A stretch of DNA of 64,000 bases, taken from Trochalopteron elliotii. Its lineage: Eukaryota > Chordata > Aves > Passeriformes > Leiothrichidae. A program made the position numbers and the translations under genes. The stretch lies in the NCBI GenBank assembly GCA_024734555.1, contig JANPWX010000097.1:1317391-1381390 (forward strand). Direction: 5' to 3'. Positions 36,233-49,274 of the stretch are shown one piece after another (within the stretch, counting starts at the first letter, position 1; each line of letters begins with the position of its first letter). The notes under the pieces were generated by a model. That model made no database searches, was not told the origin of the DNA, and saw only the letters and a program-made list of their open reading frames with translations.

Positions 36233-39200
36233 TTTGTGATGTATGTTCAGAGCAATTGGGACTGTAAAAGAAGAGGGGAGAACAGATATATGCTGTCACC
36301 TTTCTTTCGGTACCAATTTTTTTTTTTTTTAAGCAAAGCAACCCTTGCAGGAAGATCAAAATATTTAGTTGAATCCCTTTTCTTTTTACCTCCAGTATAT
36401 CTTTAGGTGTGGGCTGGGGTGGAGGGGAGTCATCATCTTGTTAAAAGACAAGACTGATTTCAATTAGTATTAAACCAAAATATAACTAGAGGTATTCATA
36501 AACATCCTGAAATAATTCATTTCCCCTCCCTTCCAAATTCAACACTTTCAGTCTGATTTGCAGACAGGTATCTGAAATAGATCCAAACTATTATCAAATC
36601 AGCATGCTAGATGACTGACATTCACCCTTCACTGAAAGTCTCTCAGAAAATAGATTCATGAAAATTCTATCCCAGGTGTCTGAGCTTTTTAATGACTAAT
36701 AGAACAGTGTCTTTCCAGGCTCACTTTTCATTTGTTATTTACTCAGCAGTATTTACACACTGTTAAGGCAGGCTAAGCCATACAGGGGATAGACATGCAC
36801 AAATACAAACAGAATTATAACATCCTGGTTGCAAGATAGCTGCGAGAGAAAAATATACCAGTTGTACAGAGGAACCTAGGGATGAGTCACTCTGAAACAT
36901 TCAGGCAGTTCTTAAAATATCTGCAATTATCCTTCCTACCCACGTATGGAATACGCCTTTTATTGCCATTGAACCATTTACTGCCATGCATTTCCAAGGA
37001 TTTGTACCAGAGGAGGCCATCTGAGAGAGAGTCTTAGTCCTGCAGTAGACATCTTGGAAGGATTAGGGGTATCCAGTGATCCTGATCTCAAACTACAGGG
37101 CCAAGTTTTGTCTCATCTCTGTTTTGAGGCACAATAATAGAGACAAAGCCCCACCCTAAAGGAAAGAAAATTGTTGCCAAAAAAAAAACCAAAACAAACC
37201 TCCGTCCTTCCCCTCCCCCCAAAAAAAACTCCACAAGCTGAACACCAAAAGGGTAAGTTAAAGTACCTGTCTCCTCTAGTGGGCAGTATAAACACATGAG
37301 AACCCCGATGAAGGTATTTATTCTGCAGGAAGCAAGTCTCCCAAAGACATTTTCATTCACCAAATTATTTATTTGCACTTATCAGAATTTAGGTGCACTT
37401 CATATTTTTATGCTCAGAGGGGTAATTAAACCTATAGAATCTCTAGTCACTCCATCTCAGGGCTCTATCTTCCTTCAAAAGTGACAATTTAGCAAATAAA
37501 ATTGTGTTAGCCTAAAGAAAAGTTCTTTGCTTTTTGCACGTAAAAGATTTATTTTCCCTGTTCCTTATTCTCTGCTGAGGGAACAGTCAAGCTTGGAAAG
37601 CACACGTCCTATGCCCCAAATATCATGGAGTGGGAAGGTATAATGCAGACAAGAAACTAACAGCTCATTCCCCTATATTCTACTTCTACCTTGGATAGTT
37701 TATTGGGGTTTTTTTTTGAATGCCACCAGCTCCTTGATTAATTCCTACAGAAATAATAAGCAAGTAATATGATAGGCAGCAACATATTTTTCCTACCTTC
37801 TTGCATTGCAGAAACAAGGTACCTCCTTACAGCAGGAAGAAATAACAGAGAGGGCTGCAGCTGAATCCAAAATTAACTCTTAATGAATGAGTAAGAAGCC
37901 TCATGCCTACTATATATGATCACTCAAAACATGCAATGAATTCCTTCCAGAATGTTCTCAAAAATTAGCTTCCTAACGAGATCAGAAGGACAGTTTGCAA
38001 AATTTCCTTTTCTGGTTAGTCCAAATTGCTTGTTAGTTGAATGAAATTAAGTGTCTCTCCTGCTTTAAACTTTCTATAGCAACTTGTGTTAGCTAACCTA
38101 TATTTTTTAAAAGGAAATTTTAGTTATGAGCACCAACAAACCAGCTCTTCATAAAACTGTACACAGGGATATGTCCCAGGCCTCCTCCTTCTCCCCATGA
38201 AAGCAATTTCAGCCATCTTCTCTTGCAAAGAGAGGGTGGTTGCCTGCAGCAGCATCCCCTGAGGAAATCTTAGAATGCCTCATACATTAATTTTTGAATT
38301 GGGAAATGGTTTTGGAGAGATACAGAAGACACAAGATCATACCTGTGGTTTTACCAAGAAAATAACAGAAAGTAGGCCTTGATCTAAAAACGTATTAACT
38401 GCAGGAAGGAAGAGATAGAAAGGCATATGTGTGGGGATGTGTAAAGGTTTTCTGATTCAAGGAATGAACTCCAGTGTGGTTTGGGGTTTGGAAATGCCAG
38501 AAAAGCTGCTATTCAGTGCCTGGTTACCTAAAACCTCTTCCATTTTATTTTCAATCACCCTCTGCAGATTTTTCTTTTTTTCCTTGATGCAGAGATATAT
38601 CTCCAGATATAAGTTTACAAAACAACAATAATGAAAACTAGTACCCTGTATTAGAGGACACCAATTCAGGTGCAATTTTACAAAACTTATTCATAAACCA
38701 TAGAAAAAAGTGATCTGTTCTCTAAGGAATGCAGCAAGGGAGAAAGGGATATGGGATAGGTTTTTCCTGTATAAAGAATTCAATCTACAAATGCTAATCA
38801 TTGATATCATTTTACTCTCTCCTCATCAGAAGCTATAATTTCAGTGTATTTTAAACAAAAACCCCAGCAAATGTTTTTATTTTCAGTTCAAATTAAATAT
38901 TTCAACAGACCTCGACACAAGCTACATCTGTTGATACCTCTCAGTACAAATGTTGGACACTTGACAAACCAAACACACAACCTTTTCCATCTAGCCAATT
39001 CTTCAGATTCTCTCTACAATTATGAGAATTCAATTCAGCAAATTCTTAATTGATATAGACTGCTTTTCCTGCTAGCAATGACCCTTTACATCATTGTTAG
39101 CAGTTTTCTATGATTAATTATGCCAATGGCAGCAGACTAATTTTCTTATTTCTATAGAATACCAAAACAGAACTCATCGAAGAAGCAGTAGGGAAAAAAA

Positions 39201-42200
39201 ATTCATTATGCCATTCATCTTTTACCTCTATTTATCATGAGTTTAGCTCTAGCAGCTTTATATAAAAAGCTCTTCAGGTCTTCCTTTATTGCAGAGTGGA
39301 GCTGCAAGGAAAGTAGCCAAGGACAGAACATGCTACTACAGGCACTCTTGCCTTAGACTGGGTTTTTCTTGCCAGAACTGAGGCTGAGAGACAAGGAAAG
39401 AAAAAAGAAAAATGTTGTCTAAAAAATAAAGCATCAGGATTTATATAAAAGCAACATGCACAAGTATACATAAACAGCCACGTATGTCTAGACAAAATTT
39501 AACACATTTTTTATTGAAAAGACATAAAATTCACTATAACGTGGATAACGAGCATGGCTTCTGCCTGTTATGCCTGTAGCATTTGCCGCTTTCTGGAAAT
39601 AAAGACTGATGACTTGAAAGAATCAGGAGTTTGAAACCTATTCAACCAGTAAGCACAGAAATAGAAGACAAACATTTCAAAGCAGCCACAGTGAAAATTT
39701 AAGCTTTGGGCTGATGATATTTTACAAATAAATGCCCTGTCTATGTATTTTTAGGCTTTTTCAACAAGGTAGTGTTGCCTGAAAGAACTTCCATGATGAG
39801 AGAAAACTGTAAGTGAACATCAATATGGATGGAAAGAAGACTATGACACATTCAATGCACAGAAATGCTTCCACAAAACCCTCACTGGGAAACAATACTG
39901 CAGCCAGTCTCATCTAGGAGAGAAAATAATTTTCTGTAGTGCTTTATGCACTAAAATTTACCCAAATGTAATAAAGCAACTCTAAAAATTTACAAGTGAA
40001 TTTGCACTTTCAAAAACTCAGTCATACTGCTAGCACAGGCCAAACAAGAGTTGTCCACATTTTCCAGACTCAAAAGCCCTCCACTGTAAAGATTTCTTCA
40101 TTAAAAACCAACAAACACACACAGTTTTGCTGAACTTTATGAGTTGAAAAAAGCAGTCCTTTGTGAACACTTCAAATGTTGAATATGTTGAATATTTTTA
40201 TCAATATTACATGTCCAATCTGTTTAAATTTACTATAAATTATACAAAATTTCTCCTGTTTAATTCAGTTTTTCAAGATGAATCATGAAATGACATCTAC
40301 TTATTTATAAGACTTCAGTTTTACCAGTAGAAATGAAATTGACAACTTATTAGATAAATGAGATTTCAGCATTGCCTTGATCTGAGCAGCATGGAAGAAA
40401 AGTTCTATGCCAGAGGCAGAGAAACAGGAGAGTTAATGGATCTTAGCCATGGGGGTCTGCAGATAAAGCAAAATAAAAATTAAAAAAGCTCTCACCAAAC
40501 AATGAACACACTTCCTCCCAAAATCACCACCAAGCAACAAAACAGAAACAAAAATAGAATTAAGGTAGCTCCCATAACTACTTCAATCGAGGTATGATAA
40601 ATTGTGGCTACTTGAGCTCCGTACCTAAGAACCAAAGACCTTTTTGCCACAGTTTAAAATTGGCTAGAGATTCAAAACTTTATTTTTTGCAGACTTTTCC
40701 CCAGGCACTTTAGGAATTAATAAATATGTTGAGTGAAAGAATGGTTCACAAAATTAAACAGTTGCTTGAGAATTTGTACTGAATGTGTAACAGTAATTGC
40801 CAGTATAAAATACTGAACTTTTGTTATTATTTTTTAAATGTAGCCATTATTACTGAATACAAATAGTATTGGTCAAGCCCAGAAAATGATCCCAAAGAAA
40901 ACTTCATCTACTTTAGACATATACTTCTACAGCTGCAATCTTTTTGGTCTGTAGATTGCTATTTTCTTTTTAAAAAAATACCAAGAAGTCATTAGTAACA
41001 GCTCTCTACATGACATAGGATGAAGGCGCCAATTATGGTTCTCTAATATCTAGATGCCAGGTGGGAAAATGGTAAAAAAAACCCCTACAATAAATAGATC
41101 AGAGAACTAGAAGAATCTGATCTCAGATATGTTTGGCTGATTATATGCTCACGCTCAATTTTTGGCCAAAAACCTTTCCTCGGGGATCCAGAGGAAAAAA
41201 AATAAACACACCCCCCCCCTCCCCCCCAACAACCAAATAAAAGAACTCTGTCTTCTTACATGACTCCTTCTGATCCAAATATCAAAATGTTTATAACAGA
41301 CTATTGCATAATAACTGCAATAGGCAGGGGAGTGGTGGGGGAGGGACGGTGTTTGTGGCTTGAGGTTTTTTTCCCAATGATGTTAAAACTCCTTCATATA
41401 ATTCATATGTTAAAGCATTCAGTTATCCTGTATATGTAGGGCAATGGACTTAATACCTGGTAGTCCTATTGCCTTTTTACTGGTTCAAGTTTAGTAAGAA
41501 ATGGACACAACACCACACTGGATAGCCGCTTTTGTCTCTGGGGAGCAGGAAAAAAACAGGTGAGATGCCAGTCTCTGTTTCAGAGATGATGTACAGGGGT
41601 AAGCGAAATTCTAGGTAAAATATTCATAGACTCATCTCTGACAGTTTACATTGCCTCCTCACCCTCCAGAGCATCCTTAAAGAAATTCATCAACTTGTTA
41701 AAACTGAGAGACAGAAAGGCCTCAGTCATCTACTCAACCCCACCAGCTCCAGTCTATTGTCATGTTGACTCCTACTTATCTGCTAAACCTACTTTGAATT
41801 TCAGATGGTTTCCATCTTTATCACTGTAAAGCCAAATTCAACCTCATTAAAATTTAAAATGCTCAGCTGTAACTCAGTCACTCAGAACACTTACAATTTT
41901 ACTGTGTTTTTAAATATGATACACAGTACCAAAGAGACACACTAAACAAAGTAATTTTAAATCAGTTAAAATATTGCAATTTGAAAGGAAACTGTTATTC
42001 TGTAGCTAACATGTCTCTTCTATAAAAAAAGTTACTTTTACATTAGAAGAATTAACAGGAAAGTGGTTAAAGAGATTACCCTATAATGAGTAGAACTACA
42101 CCTAGTTGCAGCAGCTAATAAATTTATCTGCAAGCACATACAGACCACAATCTGACACACTGGCAAGTCACAGCTCTCTTAGAAGAGTTAAAGGATAATG

Positions 42201-44867
42201 CCAACCAAGCAGCTTTTTCCAAGGGAACATCAGAAAATATTAATACACAGAATTTCATTAATTATTTTGAGGAAACATATCCAGTCTTAGACCTTTTATA
42301 AAGAAATGTAGGAAAACACTTTCTTTTAAAATGAAAAAAATATTTTAAATAATATTCATCATCAGGAAAATGACATCTAAACAGACTGATTCCTTGAGAC
42401 CAAAACTAAGTATTGTGAAAGGTAATCATATTTCCACATTTATTTTCACTACCAGATTGGGGACAGAACTCGATAATGCCACAGGAGTTTGAGGTCATAT
42501 TTTAAATCCATACCTGTCTAGTAGACTACACTGGTGAAAGATTCTCATGAAAGAGAAGAATGATTTTTTGAACAGAGGTTTTCTGAACAGTGAAGACAAG
42601 GAGAACAGTCTGATCTGAGCTTTAAGATGTCATCTGTGCTTTGAATTTGCATGCTTTGCTTTAGGACTTACACTTCCAACTCCATATCAACTTTGCAATT
42701 GCAGCAAGTTTCAGAGTGGATGGCACAAGTAATAAAATACAGAGTACACATTCTGATACAGCTCACCTAAATACAATTCCAGCTTGTATTCATTGCAACA
42801 GGTGTGTGGTGCAGTTAAATGCAAGCATAAGTGCCATTCTTCAAATTATTTAACTTTAAAGGGGACATGAGATTTAAATGATGTTCCTATCACGTAATAA
42901 AGGGAACAGAGACAGCCTGATGTCCCATTTTCCACAGCTAAAGTATGGGAAATTGAGTGGCTAATAAGATAGCAAAATTTTCAGCCCTCTTACGCCTATT
43001 ACTTCACTTTTATATACAGCTTTCTTCGGGTGAGCAAACAAAATAATCTTGTTCTTGTTTATTTTAATCTGGCAGAAAATAATAGTCAGAAATCTGGATT
43101 TACAGCCTTGTACTTCTGGTGAAATAGAACAGGGACAGAAAACAGTATAAGGCAGAATAATCTGGAAGTTAGGTACATACCACAGTTGCAGCAAAAGTCA
43201 CAGAAGTTCGATTTCAATTATCACTAGAGATCATCATCCTCACTTACCACATTTCCACTGATAATGTGCAATATTAAGGTAGTAAAAAATCTGGTGTATG
43301 AATGCAACAACTAAGCAAACCATCTGCTGTGTGAAAAGTCAGCTGAGAGAATGACTATGGACATATGGGGATACCAGCAGTGAATCACCCTTTTTAGAAT
43401 AAGTCAAGCTCTGGTCAAATCAAGGTCTGAAAACAAAGCGAGGATGGCAAAGAGGCCATTTAACAGCAACTGCTGCTGGTTTGTGGCAACCTCAGGGCTC
43501 ATTCCAGACCTGCCACCATCTCTGGAATCAGTCAGTCACCTGGGATATGACTTGCTCTAGTTCAGAAAAGCTTAAAAACTGCCCATCAGAGGAGGATCAG
43601 AGCAAAAAATGGAGGCACCAGGAGAAGTGGTAAAGGCATTTTACAATGGGAAGAGTGAAATTATTTTAAAGCCTTCAAAATAGATCCAAAGAAGGATTTT
43701 GATTCAGATATTTAAAGCTCAGGTTCTGCTTCCAAAGTGAAGAGAGAGCTGGATCAACTTCTTTAAATTAAATTTGTCCTTTTGACTTCAGCTGGCAGTG
43801 TCCAGCAGACCTTCCTCTGTTTTGTCTATTTTCACAGAAAGAACTGGAGTGAAGTCAAAAGAGTTACTCAGGCTGATATTTCACTTCTGGGTGGCAAGTG
43901 CAGTTTTTGGGAAAGTGTACAACATTGAACACCTTTCCACAGGGAGGTAGAAATTATTTTTCGGCACTTATTTAACCACCAAATTATAAGCTAGTAGGCT
44001 GATGCAACAGCAGCACAAACCTATAGGAACTGTGAGTGGAGGGGTATTTTTGTTCAGCTGCAACAACAACAAAAGAAATACTAAAGATGTTGTCCCACCA
44101 AGGGACTCAAGGAAAGCTTCCTACTCACTAACCCAATTTTCATCTGTGCCAATGAAAATAATGCTGGACACTTAGACCACAGACAACTTCACTGAGCTTA
44201 TATCTAGAAACATTTATTCTATTTCTCTTATAGGGGACAGAAATTTCTGATAACTTTTCCTTTTTTACAGACATTATGTCTAGCCCCCATTCTAGTAGGA
44301 ACCATCTTTCTCTAACATGATCATGCACATCAAAAACCTCACAAATGAGCCACCAAAACCTCATAACCCCCACTCACAAATGTCACAGTCTTAAAATTAA
44401 AGTACTCAGCAGAATTTCCAGCTCCAAAACATCCCACAGAAATATGTTCACTTGACATTTTCAGAGGAAGCAATCGTTCAACAATTTCATATTTTTCCAC
44501 CTTTTCATCAGGAGCTTTATTGCTTTGCTACTGAGAAATACTTCAAAACTGTGTTTGTGGAAAACAGAAATCCCCACCACTTCTTGTCTGCCATTTTGGT
44601 ACCATAGCTTCCCCTTTTTTTCTCTTGCTAGAGGAAAATTTTGCTTTGGCAAGAAATCAGATGCAAACAAGCTAATAGTAACTTCAGAGTTCACACCTAA
44701 CCAGTGATTAGAAGAGATGCCTAATGAGACAGTGCTGCTTCCTGACAAAACAGTGCTTTTGCCCTGGAGCAGACGTGCACTGAGGAGCAGCAACTGGAAG
44801 AAATGTATTTTCTACCTGAATGTCCTGTTCTCCAAGGCAATCTAAAGCATGCTAAGTACAGAAGAAC
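36233..44867. other. non-coding unique DNA
   Basis: The longest stretch without a clear repeat, over 8.6 kb. No exon was recognised. It holds a T run near 36318, A/C runs near 37175-37230, the C-run at 41211-41227, and an AT-rich block at 40.1-40.4 kb. A possible very old amniote repeat lies near 43780-43880. Confidence 0.55.
41211..41227. repeat. poly-C tract
   Basis: Nine C, one T, seven C. Simple low-complexity tract, G-rich on the minus strand. Confidence 0.9.
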
Positions 44868-45285
44868 CACAGAATGGTTGAGGTTGGAAGGGACCTCTGG
44901 AAGTCATCTGGTCCAACTTCACTGCTCAAGCCAGGTCACCTAGAGCAGGCTGCCCAGAATCAGATGAATTTTGAATATCTCCAAGAATGGAGAATCCATG
45001 ACTTCACTAAACAACCTGTGTCAGGGCTCAGTCACCCTCATAGTAAAAAAACTGTTTCTGATCTAGAGACAGTTTCCTGTGTGTTTCAGCTGGTGCCCAT
45101 TGCCTCTTGCCTTGTCACTAGGCATCACCGAAAAAAGCCTGGCTCCATCTTCTTTGCATCTTCCCTTCAGGTATTTCTATCCTTCCATCAGGTCCTCCTG
45201 AGCCTTCTCTTCTCCAAGCTCCACAGTACCAGATCTTTCAGCTTTTCCTCACAGGAGATCTGCTTCCATCCCTTCAGCTTTACAG
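44868..45285 (-). mobile_element. CR1 LINE 3'-end fragment
   Basis: The plus strand carries the complement of the CR1 3' end in order: 'cacagaatggttgaggttggaagggacctctgg', 'tcatctggtccaacttcactgctcaagccaggtcacctagagcaggctgcccag', 'ttttgaatatctccaa', 'ctgtgtcagggctcagtcaccctcatagtaaaaaaac', 'gtgcccattgcctcttgccttgtcactaggc' and 'ccttctcttctccaagctc', with a decaying end near 'cacaggagatctgcttccat'. The forward open frame of 141 codons (44874-45299) is antisense to this element and is not a gene. Confidence 0.95.
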
Positions 45286-45603
45286 CCTGCAATATGTGAC
45301 AAACTTCTTTTTTTTCTTCTTTTCAATGTTTAATGTTAGGGGATAAAAAGGATAATTAAATCATCCATAATGACTATTTGTCTATTGAATCACCTCACTC
45401 ACAAAAGAATTAACTTTAACCAAATGAGAGGCCACTACACTACATTTTTAAGAGTCTACTGTTTTGTGTTGCTTTATAGCTGCTAATGCATTTTCACAGC
45501 ATGTCACAATGTGGCACTCAAAATACTGACACAACTGTATTTTGGCATAGTAACAAGGGCTTTGGTTTATCTACAGCTTTAGGCAGAGACAGAGGCCCTA
45601 GTC

Positions 45604-45628
45604 AAAAAAAAAAAAAAAAAAAAAAAAA
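45604..45628. repeat. poly-A run (25 A)
   Basis: Twenty-five consecutive A residues, the longest homopolymer in the window, in unique sequence between two CR1 copies. No retroposed gene copy was recognised upstream of it. Confidence 0.95.
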
Positions 45629-45734
45629 GCTTTACATTAACCACAACAAGTGGCATGTTTGAGATTTGGTGGTTGGTTTGGTGCTGGTTGTTGGGGGTTT
45701 TCCTGTGTGTGTGATTCTGTTAGTGTTAGATGTT

Positions 45735-46188
45735 TCCTACCAGGTGTCAAGTTGTGTTCCCCAGGTCTCAGTACTGGGGCCAGTTTTGTTTAATACTTTT
45801 ACCAATGACATGGACAAAGGGATCAAGTGTGCCCTCAGGCAGTTTGCAGAAGGCATAAAGTTGCTTTTTACAGCTACCTGAAAGGACGTAGATGGTGGAT
45901 GTCAGCCTCTTCTCCCAAGTAACAAGCAATAACACTAGGGTAAATAGCCTCAAATTGTTCCAGGAGCCATTTAGATATAAAGGAAAAACTTCTTTACCAA
46001 AAGCATTGTCAATTGTATGGACAGGTTGCCCAGGAATGTGGCTGAGTCACCTTTCCTGGAGTTATTTAAAAGAAATGCAGATGTGGCACTTTGGGACACG
46101 GTTTACTGCTGGACTTGGCAGTAATGAGTTTATGGTTGGGCTATGATCTTATAGATCATTTCCAACCTAAAAGATTCTATGATTCTAT
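45735..46188 (+). mobile_element. CR1 LINE with internal deletion; RT box joined to 3' end
   Basis: The first part (45735-45870) encodes a CR1 RT segment: SVLGPVLFN, then TNDMDKGIKCAL, then FAEGIKL where active elements have FADDTKL, so both catalytic aspartates are lost. At about 45872 it jumps to the 3' region: 'ctacctgaaaggacg', 'cttctcccaagtaacaagcaat', 'ggacaggttgcccaggaatgtggctgagtcacc', 'gcagatgtggcactttgggacacggttta', 'ctggacttggcagtaatgag', ending in 'tttccaacctaaaagattctatgattctat'. Several hundred bases of ORF2 C-terminus are absent. The frame at 45666-45881 belongs to this relic. Confidence 0.85.
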
Positions 46189-49151
46189 CTCCTGACCCTG
46201 CTGGAAATACCACCTGGTGGCACACCTGTTTTCAGCAAGATTCTGGTAGAGCCAGTAAAAAGCCCAAAACAGAGGAAATATTTGAGGTTATTCCATGTTA
46301 TGCTGTTCCCGTTGCCACCACCCAGGCTGTGGAAGGCAGATATATATATACACGTAGGTGTAAGTGAAAGCAGCCCTTGCAGACTACTTTTTTTGTTCAA
46401 GAGGAACTTTCCTCTTCTCAATATCTCTTTACAGAATATGAGTGAAAAAGGTTATAGCAAGTATTCAAACATCTATCCTGCCTTTCACAAAGGCCAAAGA
46501 GCTTTACTATACTACTTTGTATCCATCTGTACCACATTCTCTGCTAGTCTGAAAAGAAGCTTCATTACTGAAGAAAGAATCTGTTCACAAAGAGTAGGCT
46601 TCCTCTTCTCCTTCCTCCTTCTATTTTAACTTTCCTCCAGATGTTTTGTTTCCTATTTGCAAGGCAGATGGTGCTAAATGAGAAGATCAAACTGAAGCAA
46701 GAAAGAGATATCCCTCTGAGACACACTACTTTTTGACAACCCAAATTTTAAATTTGAATTAGAATAATTGCCAGAACAGCTGTGCTGATGCTATACCAAC
46801 GTATATAAGAATGGGACCAGTTCTTCATATTTTTTGTTCTTGTTTTGTGTTCAGGTCTTATCCTCTTGTATTCCCTTTGCCCCTTTCCCATTATTGTGAG
46901 CTTTCCAGCAATCTCATTTCAGTTTTTCTGCTCTGGTGTCACTATTGTTTCTGTCATGCAGGCCCTCAGTTTCTAGTGGCACAGGATCAGCGGCTCTGCA
47001 TTGGTCCCTCTATCCATGTAAATTGTTCCTGTGCTGAGAACCCCCAGGACATGGATGCTGATGACTGGCTCAGAAATGAGTCAGCTAAGGAACAAGAAAC
47101 CTCCAGGCTTCATTCAGGTTTTCCTAAAGCTTACTCTCAGAAACTCAAGTATCCATTCAAGGATTTTGACAGACCATGATCTTCTGGTGGTTACTTGAAT
47201 GGAAGGATACAAATGTTTGGAAAAACGTGTAGAACACTGGGATACTGTTTGGTACTGTGGGTACCAGTCAGGTCACTGTGGGTACCAGCATCTGACAAAT
47301 AAGTTTAGTCAACCTCCTATTTCCGTGATCTATAAAGAGCTGGTTTTCCCCTCTCCCTGGACTCTTGCAAGGAGAAAATTTGCACAACATAGAGTACAGG
47401 AGCCTCTCAAAAGTGCCAATGGAAAAATCTTTTGGTTTACCTAATTATCCTCCTAATCACTGGTACTTTAATAGAATTTTAAGCAGAGTGGATTATTTTA
47501 ATACGTACTCAATTTTAATTACAGTACTTTTAAAGAGATTATTTTTTAACAAAGATTGATATCATTATCTCTAAGACAGTACTAACAAGTTGTAACCGCT
47601 GTGTCTTTTCCCTCTAACAAACAAAAAGTCATCCTTACTTGGACTACCATATTTGCCTGGCAATTTTGCTAACGGCTCCTATCCGTCAACAGCACTAGAA
47701 ATAATGCAAACAAGTACTCAGTCCTTGTCCCAGGAAAATTCTTTTTCAAGCAGATAGCATGAAAAACATACTTGCAGATTAAAGACTTAAATTTTTCCAC
47801 AGAGATTCATGAAGGTGCCCATTGTGTAGCTTTGTGCCTCCTAAAGGGCATATTTGCACTAAGTTAGGGCACCTAAGAGTGAAGAAGTAGTTTGGTGACA
47901 GCAGATTTTGAAATTAAGTGATGCAAGTTGCTTTCAGAAGGATAAGTGGGGACCTGAGGTTCTGGATTGCTCTTGACAAGAGCAGGTATTAAAAATACCA
48001 CAGTTTTAAAGACCAAGCTTTTGCCCACATTTTTGATAGCAGGAAGGACATTCTGTTGAGCTCAAAATCTTGTTCATGAATAATAAAGAAACACATCCTA
48101 TGTTTAAAGCCAGGAATTTATGCAACTGAAATTTTAAATCTGATTGCTCTCAGTGCAGAACTGGATGTCACAAAAAAGGAAAAGACAATAATATCATTAG
48201 AATACAAAAAAAGCCTCAATAATAGCTGTAGTGCTGAATATTTTGCAGAGATGACTCATTCTGTATCCTATTTCTTGGTGTTATGTTAACCCTACACTGC
48301 ACCTCTGAGTCTTAAGGTTGGTGGTTTAACTGTAGGCTTGATAGAAGCAAGGAAAAAAGGTATTACAGCAAGGTATGAGCATCTGGAGGAATATAATTTT
48401 TTGTGGGTTTCTTCTTTCTCACTCCATTTGGAGTCCTTTTAATATTTGGAGTCCTTTTAATAACCCGGTAACACAGATTTACTCTCATCCCTCCTTCATT
48501 CGTCTGTATCTCCATATCATCTCTAAGTTTAAAATTTAGGGTGCCTTTTACATATGTTAGATACTACTTCTTTATTCTCTTTTTTTACGTCTGAAGGCAG
48601 TTTTCTCTAGCTTCAGCTCTGAGGTTGTTTAAGCAATGACTGGCAAGTTGTTAATATCTGTTGGGTCTTCTTAGCCAAGCCACACCTCTTATTGCTCCCT
48701 GCCAGTGCCCCTCCATGTCATCTCCTGCATCTTCAATTGCCAAGACCTCTTCTTTACACTACAATAACTCATCAGTCATAAATTTCTGATTCTACTCAGA
48801 ATAAGTGCTCATTAATCCTATTTAGATAAGAGGTTGTACCTTAGAAAGATAATAAAAATTTAAAAAAATTGGAATAGACACTTGATCAGTTAAGGAAACC
48901 AGCTAAATCAAGTAAAACAAATTTTCATGCAAGGAAAAATGCTAAACAGGCCTCATAAATACCAATCTTGAGGCCATACAAGTTCAGTACAGAGCTTACA
49001 GTTTGATACTAGCAATGGCAATGCTGTATTACTGCACCACGTGGCCAGAGAACACAAAAATTTAAAAATGCCTCCCAGTGTGCTACAAGACCTTTTATTA
49101 ACTTAACAGGTAGTGTCTTTAATACAAACATGCAGATATAATGAATCTTAC
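46189..49151. other. non-coding unique DNA
   Basis: No gene recognised. It contains the 122-codon frame at 46811-47179 (no known domain) and an exact 18-base tandem duplication at 48426-48461. Confidence 0.5.
48426..48461. repeat. 18-base exact tandem duplication
   Basis: ATTTGGAGTCCTTTTAAT at 48426-48443 is repeated exactly at 48444-48461. Confidence 0.85.
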
Positions 49152-49194
49152 CTGCTATTCCCAGGCCAAGAGAACCCAGCAATCCTGCAGCCAT
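49152..49194 (-). CDS. speculative first coding exon, unidentified
   Basis: On the minus strand an ATG with A at -3 and G at +4 (49194-49192) opens a 14-codon frame, MAAGLLGSLGLGIA plus one base, ending at a GTAAGA donor-like site just beyond 49152. A TATAAAG element lies about 75 bases upstream of the ATG (49268-49274 on the plus strand), leaving room for a short 5' leader. The peptide is hydrophobic and could begin a membrane or secreted protein. No family was recognised, no downstream exon was found, and an upstream ATG (49253) opens a competing 31-codon frame. It may well be chance; this is listed only as the best exon-like arrangement seen. Confidence 0.15.
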
Positions 49195-49267
49195 GCTGCA
49201 GAAAGCACCCACTCAAGGATGGAAGGCATTCCCTGTAATGCCAGCAACCTCATGCAAGTAAGAGACT

Positions 49268-49274
49268 CTTTATA
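49268..49274 (-). promoter_or_regulatory. TATA-like element upstream of the candidate exon
   Basis: TATAAAG on the minus strand in the context GGGTATAAAGAG, about 75 bases before the ATG at 49194. TATA-like strings are common in AT-rich DNA, so its value rests only on its spacing to the exon candidate. Confidence 0.2.

Noticed and set aside
36405..36430. G-rich 'gggctggggtggagggg' as a G-quadruplex
   Set aside because: Only three good G runs, so it falls short of a standard four-tract motif.
44874..45299. 141-codon plus-strand frame
   Set aside because: It is entirely antisense to a CR1 3' end.
45604..45628. Poly-A run as the tail of a processed pseudogene
   Set aside because: No gene-like sequence, polyadenylation signal or flanking duplication was found upstream.
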